From Panax quinquefolius (taxonomy: Eukaryota; Streptophyta; Magnoliopsida; Apiales; Araliaceae), in assembly GCA_020205615.1 (NCBI GenBank), contig CM035170.1:5822311-5886310 (forward strand): a DNA stretch of 64,000 bases, in the 5' to 3' direction. Positions 22,370 to 35,010 of the stretch are shown one piece after another (position 1 is the first letter of the stretch; every line of letters starts with the position of its first letter). The notes under the pieces are model-generated. The model was given only the letters and a program-made list of their open reading frames with translations. It was not told where the DNA came from and searched no databases. The translations under genes were made by a program, and so were the position numbers.

Positions 22370-23110
22370 GCAAGATGCTTCATAGCTTTCTTTCCAAAGG
22401 TCCCGGTTTATTGCGGTGGAAGCAAGCTCCTTTGCTATCCGTGACGCTTTTGTTCTTATTATCCTTTGTTTATGCATTTCTATTTACCTTCTTTGAATCG
22501 CTCTTCTTTTCGTAAGATCCTTTGGCCCCTACCAAGAAGACTTGGTTTTTCTTGTTTGGAAAGTGACTCTCAACATTTTTTCAACACGTTAAGCAAATCA
22601 ATGAGGTCGATATCTAGCTTGTCCATATGAAAAATTCACAACAATTGTGAAAGGAGTCCGGAGTGAGTGCAAGATCAAATCTTGCTCAACTCTCCATCCA
22701 TGACAAAACCAAATGTCCTAATCGATCAATCTAATTGATTATTTTAAGAACTTTTTGTCTGCATTTATGCCATTGGCCCATTCTAGATCGGAAGAGCTCC
22801 TTAGATATCCGATATCTATCACCCTACTTTCCTCACCATCAACTACTTGGCGTGCAGAGTATAGTAGAAGTATCCATAGTTTCAGTCGACGTGGACAAGC
22901 TTGTTACTCATGGATACGAGCATGATGCATCGAGCCAATCAGTATGCATCATCTTGCCACTTTCTAAAAGTAGCAATCTCTTCCTCAGAGGCATTATCTC
23001 GCAACCATTGCGAGGATAGGCATATTAAGGATATAAGATAGCTTTTTAGCCGTGAGAACTATTCTCAATTTCCTTAACCAATCCGTTTAATTCGGTCCGG
23101 ATTAAATAAC
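22370..23110 (-). pseudogene. K gag remnant with damaged zinc knuckle
   Basis: The minus strand includes EEIATF-KWQDDA and CIMLVSMSNKLV (about 23000-22900), matching the copia gag core. Near 22435-22395 it reads ACFHRNKPGPLERKL, a CCHC knuckle in which the second Cys is Arg and the His is Pro. Several stops and frameshifts are present. Confidence 0.65.
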
Positions 23111-23793
23111 ATCTAATATATTTCGCAGTGATAGTAATTTAGACATTGTAAAATTCTGTAAATGAATTTGTAATTAACAACATTTTAACATACATTCTTT
23201 TATTAATTACCAAAATAAATTAGGTCTTGTTTTAAATTGGTATCTCCCACTATTTTCTTCAAACTATATTACCCTCACTTATATAGTTCTTGAAAATCTA
23301 ATTAAAGATTTGCTTGTGAGAATAAGGATCCCATTTCAAATGTATATAGCCTTGTGGTGACACAACAAACTATATATAAATAAATAGGTAGACAACTTTT
23401 GTCAATTACATCAACTATGCAACTCCTTTTCTTTTGCTTCTTAGATTATTTTGATCAAGTGGTGGCACATCCAATCAAAATTATCCAAGTTAAGTCCGAC
23501 CTAGCACTCCATATATTCAAAAAGAAAATAACATCCTTGTGGTGACACAACAACAAAACAATATTATTCAATTTTCTTTATAAGCATCAAATGTGATAAT
23601 TAACATCTTAAATACTTAATACTTGCCTTGTGGTGACACAACAAACTCATATTAAATATTTAATACTCTATTAATTTTATCATGCTAGAAAGCTTACGCT
23701 CGATATTCCAAATATCTTTGAACGCTTAGGACTTAATATAAAAAAAAATTGAGGGACTTATTATTAAATTGTCTCATCTTGTTTAGCGCGCAT

Positions 23794-23866
<73 letters not shown>

Positions 23867-25085
23867 ATGCGTCATATTAATAAACATGCGAAGCATGTTT
23901 GCACAATATATAATATATATAGTATAGGCATGCACATATAGAATACTATATTCTACCTGGATTGATTATGGACTTTTATTCTAGTTTGGTTCACTAGAGC
24001 CACCAAGTGAACCAAAAGGTCAAACCCTAGGGGTGCAAGAAATAATATTTAAATATAACTATTACATTTAAACCTGGGCTCCATTACAAACGGATCTTCA
24101 TGCGCTTCTTGTCCCTTGATCTCCAATTCTTCAAAATTAATTCTAACTATTCCTATTACAAAACTATTTAAAATAAATAGAAACCTTGATCGCCAGCCAA
24201 GGGAAGTACATAGAGAGAGATAGAATTTACATTAAGAAAAATTAGAGAAGACGCAGGCACGCAGACCCCATTTAATAAAACCCATACATTCACGCATCCA
24301 ACTAAAATTAAATCCAATCGCATCGGTCAATAGTCCATAATCAATCCCATTTATTATCATACACATCATCATATGCATCAATAAATAACATTCATCTCAT
24401 GAATAATAAACATTTAATTTATATATTGATATCATTTAATGGGCAACTTTAGTTAGTATAAAATCTAATTTTGAATTAAAATAAACTCCTTTATTTTAAT
24501 CCAAATTTAAATCAAAATAAAACTATTTTATTTTAATTTATCCAATTTTAAATAAAATAAACTATTTTATTTTAATCAAAATCTTTAATCAAAATAAACT
24601 CCTTTATTTTAATTAATTATGGAATCCAATTCCATATAAAAAAATTATTAAAGGAAACACGGATTATCTTTCCTATTCACAAATAAACTCCTTTATTTTG
24701 AATAATATGAAATCTTATTTCATATCTAAATAAACTCCTTTATTTAAGGAAAGATTGATTCTTTTCCTATTCACAAATAAACCTTTTATTTTGAATAATA
24801 TGAAATCTTATTTCATATCTAAATAAACTCTTTTATTTAAGGAAAATATTGAATCCAATTTCAACTCCAATTAGTTATCATGGAATCCAATTCCAACTCT
24901 AATTAGTTAGCATGAAATTTAATTTTAAAATTAAAATAAATATTTTTATTTTAAAATTAAAATAAACTTTTTTTTTAAGATTAAAATAAACTTTTATTTT
25001 AATTAAAATAATAAAGAATAATATATTATATATATATATATATATTACGGTAATATATTATATATATATATAATATAGTACGGTA

Positions 25086-25125
<40 letters not shown>

Positions 25126-25483
25126 GAGTGATCCTGCTACCATATTGAAAATCGTGAGCTCCTCTTTTTTTTTTTTTTTTTTTATATAACATGCTCATGA
25201 TTACTAATGATTGCTAATGATTATATCATATATAATTAAAGCATACTTGCCAATCATGCTAATCATTAACCAAGATTCCCTTGATATCCGTTAATATATG
25301 CAAACTGAATTAAAACCAGCAGCTAAAGCAATAAAGCATATAGTCTTCACGTGAATTTCAGGAAAAAAAAAATCGGCCCTTTTTTTATAATAAATTTTAT
25401 ACAATAAAATTATGCCCAATTAAATTGTTCTAAACACATATCAATATACATATTAAATTAAAATAATTAATAATTTGCATAAA
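23111..25483 (-). other. K 5' leader, long and repeat-rich
   Basis: About 2.4 kb between the PBS and gag contain no coding sequence I recognise. It holds three copies of CCTTGTGGTGACACAACAA (about 23351, 23532, 23623), a (CA)n run (23796-23830) joined to (TA)n (to 23862), an array of palindromic AAATAAACTCCTTTATTT units (24470-24990) and long (TA)n tracts (25024-25122). Such a long leader is unusual for copia elements and may include undetected older insertions. Confidence 0.6.
24470..24990. repeat. Array of AAATAAACTCCTTTATTT-type palindromes
   Basis: At least seven recognisable copies or close variants occur, for example AAAATAAACTCCTTTATTTT near 24479 and 24594, ACAAATAAACTCCTTTATTT near 24680, and CTAAATAAACTCCTTTATTT near 24726. 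Each can fold as AAATAAA...TTTATTT with a CTCC-type loop. Larger units containing ATGAAATCTTATTTCATATC, itself an inverted repeat (GAAAT...ATTTC), are duplicated near 24708 and 24800. Confidence 0.75.
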
Positions 25484-25502
25484 GGTTTGGCTCTGATGCC
25501 AC
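25484..25502 (-). other. K primer-binding site
   Basis: On the minus strand GTGGCATCAGAGCCAAACC follows the LTR end CCTAACA. It matches the initiator tRNA-Met complement TGGTATCAGAGC with one change. Confidence 0.85.
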
Positions 25503-27386
25503 TGTTAGGTTTGTAATATTCATGAACGCAATCAAATTGCAAAAATAATGCGGAAACGTGTAAAATCAGAGTTTTAAAATTTTATAAACCATATACCCGG
25601 ATCACCCTTTATGCACAATTATTAATTAAACGAAAAGATAAAGAATAAAATCATACCCTTGAAGATCCGAGCTTCCTCAGGTACAAGTTCACCTCCAATC
25701 CTTTTCGCGTTCAACTTGAATCCACCGGATTTGGTTCCTTCCTTTGATCAACGTTAGCCACCCAAGTGTTTGGCCTCTAGAGGTGATCCACCAAAGAAGA
25801 AAAAGAATTCAAGAAGATGGGTGGTTGGCTAAACCCTAGTTTTTCTATCTCTATATAGAAAAGGCGTCTCTCTCCAACTATTGGAAATATTACGTAGTTG
25901 TAAAAGTCAACAACCACCACACCCATAATAAGACTCCTCTTATTTATATATGTGGGCAACCCACCTTAACAATTAAGGAATTGGGTTTTATTTAATTAAT
26001 TAAATTCTTTTAATTAATTAAGCTCCCTAATCTTATTAGGGATAATTAATTAAACTCCTTTAACTAATTTTCCTTCCTAATCCAATTAGGAAAAAATGAG
26101 AGTACTTATATTAAATTAATTCCTAAACTCTTTTAGAAATTAAAATAATAATAATAATTGTAATAATATTAATAAGACTCCTCTTATTAATTTATATTTA
26201 ATATTTTAAAATATTAAATAATAATATTAAGCTATTTAATTTATTCTATCACCATAGATTAAATTAAATATACATAACATATTATTACGATTATGCCATT
26301 TACTTCTTAAATAATTATTCTTCCTTTTATGGTGTGACCCTTTAGGTTCTCCATATTAAACCGGTTGTGAATAAATCAATTAGAACAATTTAATCGATTT
26401 AAATAAATAAATTAAACAATTAATTTATTTAAATAAATAATATTTATTCTACAATAGGGATAAGCCTCCTAGCGATCAACGACTTTTCGTATAATATAGA
26501 TTTCAACATTAATCATAAAAGAACCTTTGAGTAAATAGTTATCGTGATAATTCAATCCTTCCACCATACAATGTCCCAATTAAATATAAGACATGGAATT
26601 ACTGTCAAGTCTTATTTTATTTAATTATATGTATTTCGATTCTTAAATGCACAACTCCAAATAATGCAAATTAGAATCTCCTTTCTAATTTCATTCTGCC
26701 TTGGCCAAGGACTCTTTGGGTTGTCATTTATCAATCACATAGGACATTTCTCTTCTTTTAATAGAAGTGGTAGATTCTTTATTGATCATACATTATCTCC
26801 ATGTACAACTTATTATACCCAAGCATACCCTTTGATATACCCTAAGGGTCTTAAGGAATAAGTCAAAGTATAACTCATCATACACAAGATACTATGATGA
26901 TCTCAAGTCCAAGGATCACTTGTCTTACTATCACTATAGGAATTCCTATCGACGCATAAGTAAAACTCCATTAGGTATTCCTTAGCGAGCCACGCTTAGT
27001 GAACTTATTCTCTAATAAGCACCTACATACTTGCTTTAGTGTCTCCACACAAATGATCATGAGATCAATCATCCTCATCCAACGAGCAAGTTAACGTATG
27101 TACCAATCTATCCTGATTTACTAATCTCCAATTTAGTAATCCAACGATTGGGAACTATTTTAGTTTTAAGCTTTCTAAGAATTTAGATCTCATTAGAATG
27201 ATCATCATCATTATTCTAAAAGCATTGCTTAAAACTATGGGTTTATCACATATTATAAAACAAAGATCACGTAGATAATTAAAAGCCTTTAATAAATTAA
27301 TACTTTTTATTAATAAATGAATAAGATTGTTACAAAGTATATGCTTTATCATCAAATATGATTGGCTTGTGTGCATACTACTTTCA
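25503..27386 (-). repeat. K 5' LTR
   Basis: Direct repeat of 18271-20160. It is followed on the right by the second CTGGT copy and then by D 3' LTR sequence. Confidence 0.92.
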
Positions 27387-28347
27387 CTGGTTCTGTTAAT
27401 TATTATTCTGTTGGAATATCCTGTCTATGCCTTTACGCATTTACTTCGTTCCGTTATTTATTATTCATTGGAATAACTCCGTGCGTGCGTATCTATCGCA
27501 TGCCTGGTGATTTCTTTTGTTATTCCATTCTTTATTACACTCAGTTGGTTAAATTTTTGGCTTTTATACTCCATGAAATTAGTGAAATATCCTTGATATT
27601 TGCGCTTCATCCAGTATCTTTTCATGGAAATATTCTTCTGAGCATTCTTGAGTTTTATCCCACAAAGCAGTATCATGTTGACAATTTGAACGTTATTGGT
27701 TCCTGGACAAATTAATTCTTGAATTTGTTTTATTCAATTCTTATATCATTTTCATCATCCTCATGTTTATAATATGTTGAAAGTCATCTGTGACCTGTAG
27801 TGCATAGATGGACTTGGTATGATTATGACCAGGGATTATTCGGTATAATCATAATAGTAATGTTACAAATGATGTGATAAAATCCTCCTCGACCGTAGTG
27901 CATTGATGGATGGAGTTGTTGGCATGATCATGACCATTGATGAATACACGAATATCTTTGGCCCGTAGTCGTGGAAAATTTGTTGTCGTGATACTTAATG
28001 AATATCCTCGCCAGAAAAAGTGGGGATGATGTGGTTTATTTATTAAATGGATTTGTCTCAAATGATAAAAGTGATGAAAACCTTTTAAATCATAGAAGAT
28101 AGTAGAATTTATTCTCTACTTAACTCTTCTAATGGATTGCTTATTCATTTGCTTTTAAACTTGATGTATGTTATATTTTATCGGTTTAACATTAACCTAT
28201 GAAATAGTTGATGAATGAAATAATGATAAATTATTCTCCATTTATCTTAGTCGTAATATTTCTTCTTGGGCTAGTTGTAATTAATTTTATACTTATATTT
28301 TCATTGTTCTCAAGATGGGTGATGATATCTATTTTGGGGGCATCACA
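27387..28347 (+). repeat. D 3' LTR, second part
   Basis: The D LTR resumes in its hairpin array after the CTGGT copy and ends GGGGGCATCACA at 28347. It contains the GGCCCGTAGTG-type modules at about 27785-28015. The second CATCA duplication follows. Confidence 0.9.
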
Positions 28348-31197
28348 CATCACCCATTCTCGAGTCGCCGATACATGGTATAAAATTCAAATACAACTTA
28401 ATTATACAACAATCGTAAAATATGACTAAACATATGTAATGAGTTTTAATACAAATATTGTCATCTGATAATATACAAAAACTCAATGGGGTCCTCATTA
28501 CATTTATTATCACACTATTTCACGTAATAGTGAGGACTACTAATGCACCATCTAGACCATCACCCGCTCCCCGACTAGTCCCCTCGCCACGCTCTCATTT
28601 CCCAAAGAGAATAATGAAATTAAAAGGGTGAGCTCAACTAGCCCAAGAAGAAATATTATGACTAAGATAATGCGTAATAAATTATCATTAGCCTTCAACA
28701 AAGGTTAAACCGATAAAATATAACAAATATTAAGTTTAACTGCATTGAATAAGCAATCCATTAGAAGAGTCAAGTAGAGAATAAAATCTACTATCTTCTA
28801 TGATTTAAAAGATTTTTCATTACTTTTATCGCTGAGACTCAACTTAATAAATAATCCACATCATCAAATCATCCCTGCACTACAGGCCAAGGATATTCTT
28901 TAGTATCACGACCATGAATTATCCATGCACCACGGGCCACAGATAATCATGTTTTCATCAACGGTCCTGATCATGCCATAAAACAATTCATCTTTGCACC
29001 CTTGTCCGAAGAGAATCCATATCCATAATCATACCAAAAACTGTCCATCAATGCAATCATGGGCCAATGAGGACTTTTTTCACATCATTTGTAACATTAC
29101 TACCATGATTATACCGAATAATCCCCGGGTCATAATCATACCAAGTCCATCTATGCACTACAAAAGCCGATGAATTTCAACATAATATAAACATGAGGAT
29201 GATGACAATGACATAATAATTCAATAAAATAAGTTCAAGGATTAATTTATCCAGGAACCAATAACGTCCAAATTGTCAACATGATACTTCTTTGTGGAGT
29301 AAAATTCAAGAATGCTCAGAAGAATATTTCCATGAAAAGATATTGGATGAAGCGCAAATATCAAGGATATTCCACTAATTTCATGGAGTATAGAAGTCAA
29401 AACTTTAACCAACTGAGTATAATAGAATATATGAAAATGCAAATAGATTTTTGCCCACCATGCGGTAATACACGTAGACAGATCATTTCTATAATTTAAT
29501 AAGGAATGAATACGAAGGATCATTCACCATGCATGTGGTAATCCACATGTATGTGTTATTCCAATGTAATAATAAAGAATGGAATAACATAAGGATTCAC
29601 CATGCGTCGCGATAGACTTCACGCATGTGTTATTCCAAATGTAATAATAAATAATGGAATAGTCCCACAGAACGCACGCACGTAATATTCGGCGAGAATA
29701 ATCAATAATGGAACCAAGTCCCACATAAACGCACGTAGCGTGTGATATTCCGAGCGGGATAATAAATAATGGAACCAGTCCCGTAGAACGCACGCATGTG
29801 ATATATTCCGGCGTAACAATAAAGAACGGAATATTTGAAGAATTTCACCATGTATGCGATTGTGATAAAACAAAGTTATTCCAATGAATAATAAGAATGC
29901 AATAATGTAAGAATTTCACCATGTATGCAGATTTTGCATAGATAGACAAAGTTATTCCAACATAATAATAAAGAATGGAATAACAGAAGAATTTCACCAA
30001 GTATAGGGTATCCCGCGTATACAGGTTATTCCAACAGAATAATAAAGAATGGAATAACAGAAGTTCTCTTCATGAATACAAAAGAAATAATATCCCTTAC
30101 GAGTACAACAAATAATATCCCTTACGAGTACAACAAATAATATCCTTTACGAGTACAACAAATAATATCCCCTACGAGTACAATAAATAATATCCCCTAC
30201 CTTTGAAAGAAGAGTATTCTGACTAGTAGGGCTAGGATATACTCGAAGAAAACTTGCACTACGCTCAAAGCTTTCTTAAACTCTAAAATACGCTCAAGAT
30301 TATAGAAGAAGAACTCTCTCTATAGTTTCTCTCTCTAGAGTTTTAGTGAATTCGTAAGAAATAATGAAGGAATGAGCTTCTATTTATGAAGAATGGATCA
30401 GATATAGTAACTAATTAAGTGAACGGTCCAGATTGATTTACTTTTAATCTGGACGGTCCGTATTTAAAGAAAAATCTTTTAAATAAAATATAATATATTC
30501 TATTTATAATCTAATAAAACGAATAACTTTATAAAAGTATTCTGCTTTTATAAAAAGATTTTACTATACGCAAAATACTATACGTGCACTATGCAACACT
30601 ATGCATAATAAAATATAATATATTCTATATATAGAATAACTTTATAAAAGTATTCATTTTTATATAAAAAGATTTTACTATGCAAAATACTATGCATAAT
30701 AGAATATAATATATTCTATTTATAGAATAACTTTATAAAAGTATTCTGCTTTTATATAAAAAGCTTTTCTGCTTTATTACATTAATAATACTAATAAAAC
30801 AAAACCGAGTGACTTATCACGTAAACATCAATAATCAATACCGCGTATTACTACTACGCAACCACGCCAGACATCGTACTTTTTTACTACCGAAGTAGTT
30901 CAACAGCTTTTAACGGTAAAACTTCCGCCGTTATTCTCATAAAAATATTTTTGTCGCTTTCTCCATCCAAAATAATTCCGTTATGGGTCCACTAATGATT
31001 GTACCGTTGCATTTGATATATTCCCGACAAAAAGAATATTCCCCAAACCAATCGAATATTATACAACAACTTGCATACTTTTAAAAATTTATAAATACTA
31101 CCCACAACTATAACATTATATCAAATCCACACCATAATATTAAAAAAAAAATATTTCGAGAAAATTAAATCTTTATTCATAAAATCAGGGTCTCACA
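28348..31197 (-). mobile_element. S1 solo LTR (family A, TA-rich subtype), main part
   Basis: On the minus strand it starts TGTGAGACCCTGATTTTATG at 31197. With the 30 bp at 5434 it makes a solo LTR of about 2.88 kb flanked by E1 gag on both sides. It carries hairpin modules (29500-30060), the 25-bp minisatellite (30085-30200) and three to four tandem units of about 110 bp containing CTTTATAAAAGTATTC and AAAAAGATTTTACTATGC (30480-30790). The conserved U3 block seen in other copies is missing. Confidence 0.85.
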
Positions 31198-31580
31198 TGT
31201 TATAAATAGGCTCATTATTGGAGCGCGATAACGAGTTAACGAACCAAGAGAAAGCAAATGGCAAAATGATAATACCAAAGAGAAAGCGTCATTGAAGCGG
31301 TGATAACAAGCATGGAGGGAATCAATGTGCGAAAATGGTAACCACTTCGGTGGTAATCGTACAAAAAAATAAGAATGGACATTTCAAGAAGAGGAGATTC
31401 AACAATGATGGAAAGACGCCAAGACCAAAGACTGTTGTTAAGGAAGGAGAACGACCACCTATCATATGCTTCAAATGCGAGGAGAGGGACACATCATCCA
31501 ACTCAAGCGATGCCAGTCCCAAAGCATGTTATAATTGTGGAAGAGAATGTCACCTAGCTCTGATTTTTTTGTCGCTCACC
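31198..31580 (+). pseudogene. E1 gag, second part with CCHC knuckles
   Basis: It continues directly from 5433 after the TGTTA copy. ATAAATAGGCTCATTATTGG corresponds to the NRAQLLERDNE region of D. The knuckles are readable as IICFKCEERD and ACYNCGRECH (about 31455-31555); both have lost part of the CX2CX4HX4C spacing through small indels. Confidence 0.8.
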
Positions 31581-31909
31581 AAGACAAGTTCAATAGGATG
31601 GAGGCACCAAAGGTCATTCCCGAAAAGTTAAAGCTCAGAAGTCTGAGGGAGAGCGTTTGTAGATACCTCCCAAAAAGTAAGGAACCCGAACGAGGTCATC
31701 ACGGGTAAGCTTATCATAAACTCTAGCGAAATCTATACCTTATTTGATACCGGTTCTACCCATTCTTTTATTTCTCCTAATTGCGCTCAACGATTAAATT
31801 TGACTCCGGAGAAATTAGACTTTGACTTATCTGTAGAAACTCCTTTGGGAGAAACCTTCATTACATCCACTGTTTATAAGTCTTGTTTGGTTCAAATCGG
31901 TACCCTCAC
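31581..31909 (+). pseudogene. E1 protease, first part
   Basis: It reads LFDTGSTHSFISPNCAQRLN (about 31741-31800) with the catalytic DTG, then VETPLGETFITSTVYKSCLV. It stops at CTCAC (31905-31909) where X is inserted; the continuation LAFDVTLGFVWLTTHH begins at about 45020. Confidence 0.85.
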
Positions 31910-31940
31910 TGTAACACCCCGCCACTTGAACTTCTCCGCC
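31910..31940 (-). other. X left terminus and switch junction
   Basis: TGTAACACCCC fits an LTR terminus next to the CTCAC duplication. The following 20 bp, CGCCACTTGAACTTCTCCGC, match X gag (about 41950-41970), and the sequence then jumps back about 40-60 bp within gag to TGTTGTTAATAAG. Several short template switches are the simplest explanation. Confidence 0.55.
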
Positions 31941-32681
31941 TGTTGTTAATAAGATGCTGGCGATACCTATAATGAATCCGCCACTTGAACTTCTCCTCTT
32001 TGTTCATTCACTGCAGTCCCTGAGGTTCCCGCAATCTCGCCAACCTAGTAAACCTCGTCATGAAGTCCGTGATGGACTCATCATCTTTCTCGTCGAATGG
32101 ACAGATAGTCCCTAACATAGGCCTCTTTATCGCCACTGAAGTATCACGATAAGACCTCACAAAACTCCGCCCAACTAAGTGTCTCAACATAGCCATCACC
32201 CTTTGTCATTTTCAACGCTTTCCACCACCTCATGCATCCCTTCCACTTTGTAAACCGCAAGCAATACTCTCTGATTATCCGAGCACCCCAATACATCAAA
32301 AATCTTCTCTAGGTGAGCAATCCAATTCTCTCGCATCAATTGAGTTGAGCCGAATCAAGGATCGTGGGTTCGCTTTTGAAACCTTTCCAACCACACGTCT
32401 AATGGAACTCCCCGCTTGACCACGACCATCTCGCATTCCTTCCTCAACGCTTGTCTGTGGACCATTATTTCCGGGTTCTCTGCCAGAATTTCGGGTGGCA
32501 AATGCCAGATCGCTCGTACCACCTGTGCCACCAACTGAGGTAAAGCCTGGTTCACTGCCTGATTCACCAAGGTAGCCAATTGAGCATTAATCTGATCATT
32601 AGGTTGCTCATTGGACCGACCTTCACCTCTTCCCCTATTGTTACCTCGCCTCCCAACAACTCTAGTTGATCTTCGAGCCAT
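31941..32681 (-). pseudogene. X gag, duplicated partial copy
   Basis: The start ATG at 32681 gives MARRSTRVVGRRGNNRGRG and an uninterrupted 108 codons through PEIMVHRQALRKECEMV and LDVWLERFQK. After a frameshift it continues as WIAHLEKIFDVLG-like and HEVVES-like segments to the rearrangement edge. The Arg/Gly-rich N-terminus and the capsid motif are those of plant gypsy gag. The other copy (42660) has GTG in place of this ATG. Confidence 0.8.
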
Positions 32682-32859
32682 CTAAGAAAGAGATCACGAA
32701 TATAAACAAAGCAGATTAAAGACACATTTGAATATAGCTGATATGATAACTGAACAGAAAATCAAACAGAACAAAAACCTAACCCAGAAGTCTACCCATA
32801 ACTCACAGGTCAAACCTAAATAGGTTTTCTAAAAGAAAGAACCTAAGCTCGATACTAAC

Positions 32860-35010
32860 TCAGAATACCCCTTTCCAAAGTAGAAAGAGAGGTTACTCAA
32901 AACACAACAAAACTAAGCAAGATCACAGGGCTCTAAACCACAAAAGAATAATCTCATAATAATTCAATGTCATAAGACAAACCATAATAAATGCCACACT
33001 GGCTCAATCTACAATCTAAAATAATTATTACAACTTTAAATAAATCAATGTATCGAAACCTAACAAAATATATCAAAACTATTGGATTAAAGGAAGCTCT
33101 CGTCACACTTGCCCTTGGTCCCCCCGACACTGCTTAAGAAAACACAAGATGAGCCAAATGCCCAAAGACGGATATAGAATATAAATAATGAACCAAAATA
33201 ACTAACTCAATTAAATAAAATGAGACGAAATGAATCAAACGAACCTAACAAAACTAATACAACGAAAAAATAAATTTGAATCAAATGGTCAGGTGTTATT
33301 TCATACCGAGCTCAAAACAAATAGTAATATACCTTGCCACACAGGCAAGTCACATAATGCCACACAGGCAATCAAAATAATGCCACACAAGCAATCACAT
33401 ATCGGACTGCGCAATCCAGATGCGTGCAAAATCGGAAGGCGTGTTTGGCACAAACATCACCACTCCGTAAGTAAGCAATGTATCAGAAAACTAGGGTCGA
33501 CCCATACGCCTCCCACAACAAAACACCAAATGGCCAACTCCCAACGGAGCACAAAACGGAGACGCCGTGGACTGATCACACCACCACGGAAGGTGTCATG
33601 CCTCAGTGCCAAGAGGACATGCATGTGGTACCACCACAGGTGGTTATAGCTCAGGTATACCCTACGGTATTCTAACAAAAATATCATGTTACAACACATG
33701 CGACATAATACCAAACAAAAGGGTTCTAACGTGTACATGTTCGATCGAACAAATTATCAATACAAGTCTCCAAAACATACTAACATGTACATCACTACAA
33801 AAATCGAAATTAATATTAACCATGATAAACAAGTTCAAAGAGTACAAACATGAGTTCTAAATATCAATGCTCCAAAACGAAACTATCACGTGGATTTGAG
33901 AAGGAACAAACATGCAAAACAATAACTAACTTCTAAATGAAAACAAAACGAACAAATCAACATTAAAAGGATTATCGCTGAAGGAGTACGGAATCCGTAC
34001 CTGGATTAAGCAACGTAATACCCAAAGTATATTCCAAATTTGACTCGTTAAAACTCTCTCCGCTCAATCTAAATAATTAATAAGATTTTATTACAATACA
34101 ATCATTAATAAAATAATACTATTAAATTTATTATTAAAAACTTTTATAACTTTGTTTAAGAAAATTAATTAATCTAAATTAATATACATAATTTCAATTT
34201 GATTACCAATGCCGATTTATAAGTTCATGGTTTAAATCGTATTTAAATATAATATATATATATATATATATATACATACATATATATAATATTAAAAGAA
34301 TCAACACTGCAAAGCAGGTCTTTAGCAACCCCGAATGATATAAAAAAACATGATATAAATATCTCTATATATATAATCCTCCTACATAGTAATGTACATT
34401 AGTTTTTTTTTTCTACATCATCACGTTAGCGTTTTTTTTTTTTTTTTTTTTTTAGGAAAACGCACTCATAAATTCACACATGCTTCTTTTTATTATATAT
34501 CATCAATCCATTTGCTTTTCTTATAACATGCCGATGTGATATTACAGATAACCATTTTATTATTATTATTATTATGAATGCATACCATGATAGCTTACTG
34601 CTCACAAGCTTCAAAAAATTGACTTCATGAAAGAACTAATCGAACAATCCTTTTCCTTACGCAAATTACCTTCCGCTTGACGATCGCTTCGTTTTGTTTT
34701 GTTTTTTTTTTTAAATACCTCTATTTTATTTTATCGATGAATGATGTTCTTAATACATTAGGGTTTATATTTTAATAAGTGAAATACATTTTATTAACTC
34801 TCCAAATTTTAATAGAATTTTAAAATTACACAATTATAATTTAGACCCACTTAGTTTTAAGCCCAATTTTACCAATTAATATATCCATACTTATTAATAT
34901 TTATAAGCCCATATAAATTAAAGACTACTTGACCCAAATAAAATACAAAGTCCAATTAATATGCTTTAAAATAAAACAAAATAATAATTTATTTATTTTT
35001 TTGCATTACA
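32860..35010 (-). repeat. X LTR, duplicated copy
   Basis: It matches 42835-44993. On the minus strand it starts TGTAATGCAAAAAAATAAAT at 35010 and ends at GGGGTATTCTGA before AGTATCGAGCTTAGG (PBS-like, 32842-32857). It contains (TA)n at 34250-34287, poly-T at 34431-34453, (ATT)n at 34557-34575 and three TGCCACACAGGCA-like hairpins (33334-33395). Confidence 0.75.

Larger units (their letters stand above)
18271..27386 (-). mobile_element. K: complete Ty1/copia element
   Basis: Two LTRs (18271-20160 and 25503-27386, about 1.89 kb each) begin TGTTAGG and end TTTCA on the plus strand, flanked by an exact CTGGT duplication (18266-18270, 27387-27391). Orientation is minus: next to the right-hand LTR is TGGCATCAGAGCC (tRNA-Met-type PBS), and next to the left-hand LTR is the polypurine tract AGTGGGAGAT. 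The internal region keeps the copia order gag, protease, integrase, RT, RNase H but is dense with stops. Confidence 0.92.
5464..28347 (+). mobile_element. D: complete family A gypsy element, itself carrying two insertions
   Basis: The target-site duplication CATCA is exact on both sides (5459-5463 and 28348-28352). The element reads: 5' LTR 5464-7290 and 11776-12300, PBS 12301, gag, protease, RT, RNase H (deleted), integrase, chromodomain, stop at 16813, polypurine tract, 3' LTR 16825-18270 and 27387-28347. Removing C and K leaves about 9.3 kb, a usual size for a chromovirus with long LTRs. Both LTRs are the same subtype, with GATTCACATGATTATACTAT repeats in U3. It is the youngest of the family A copies by nesting order. 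Confidence 0.9.

Noticed and set aside
22735..23019. 94-codon plus-strand frame in K
   Set aside because: It is antisense to the copia gag remnant, which reads on the minus strand.
27362..27715. 117-codon plus-strand frame, also seen near 59440-59844 and 29242-29523
   Set aside because: It repeats in family A LTRs, but its N-terminal part derives from the hairpin array and lengths differ. Part (ILHEISGISLIFALHP) is shared between copies only because the LTRs are related.
33230..33649. 139-codon plus-strand open frame
   Set aside because: It lies antisense within the X LTR and has no recognisable domain; the duplicated copy at 43270-43627 does not preserve the frame.
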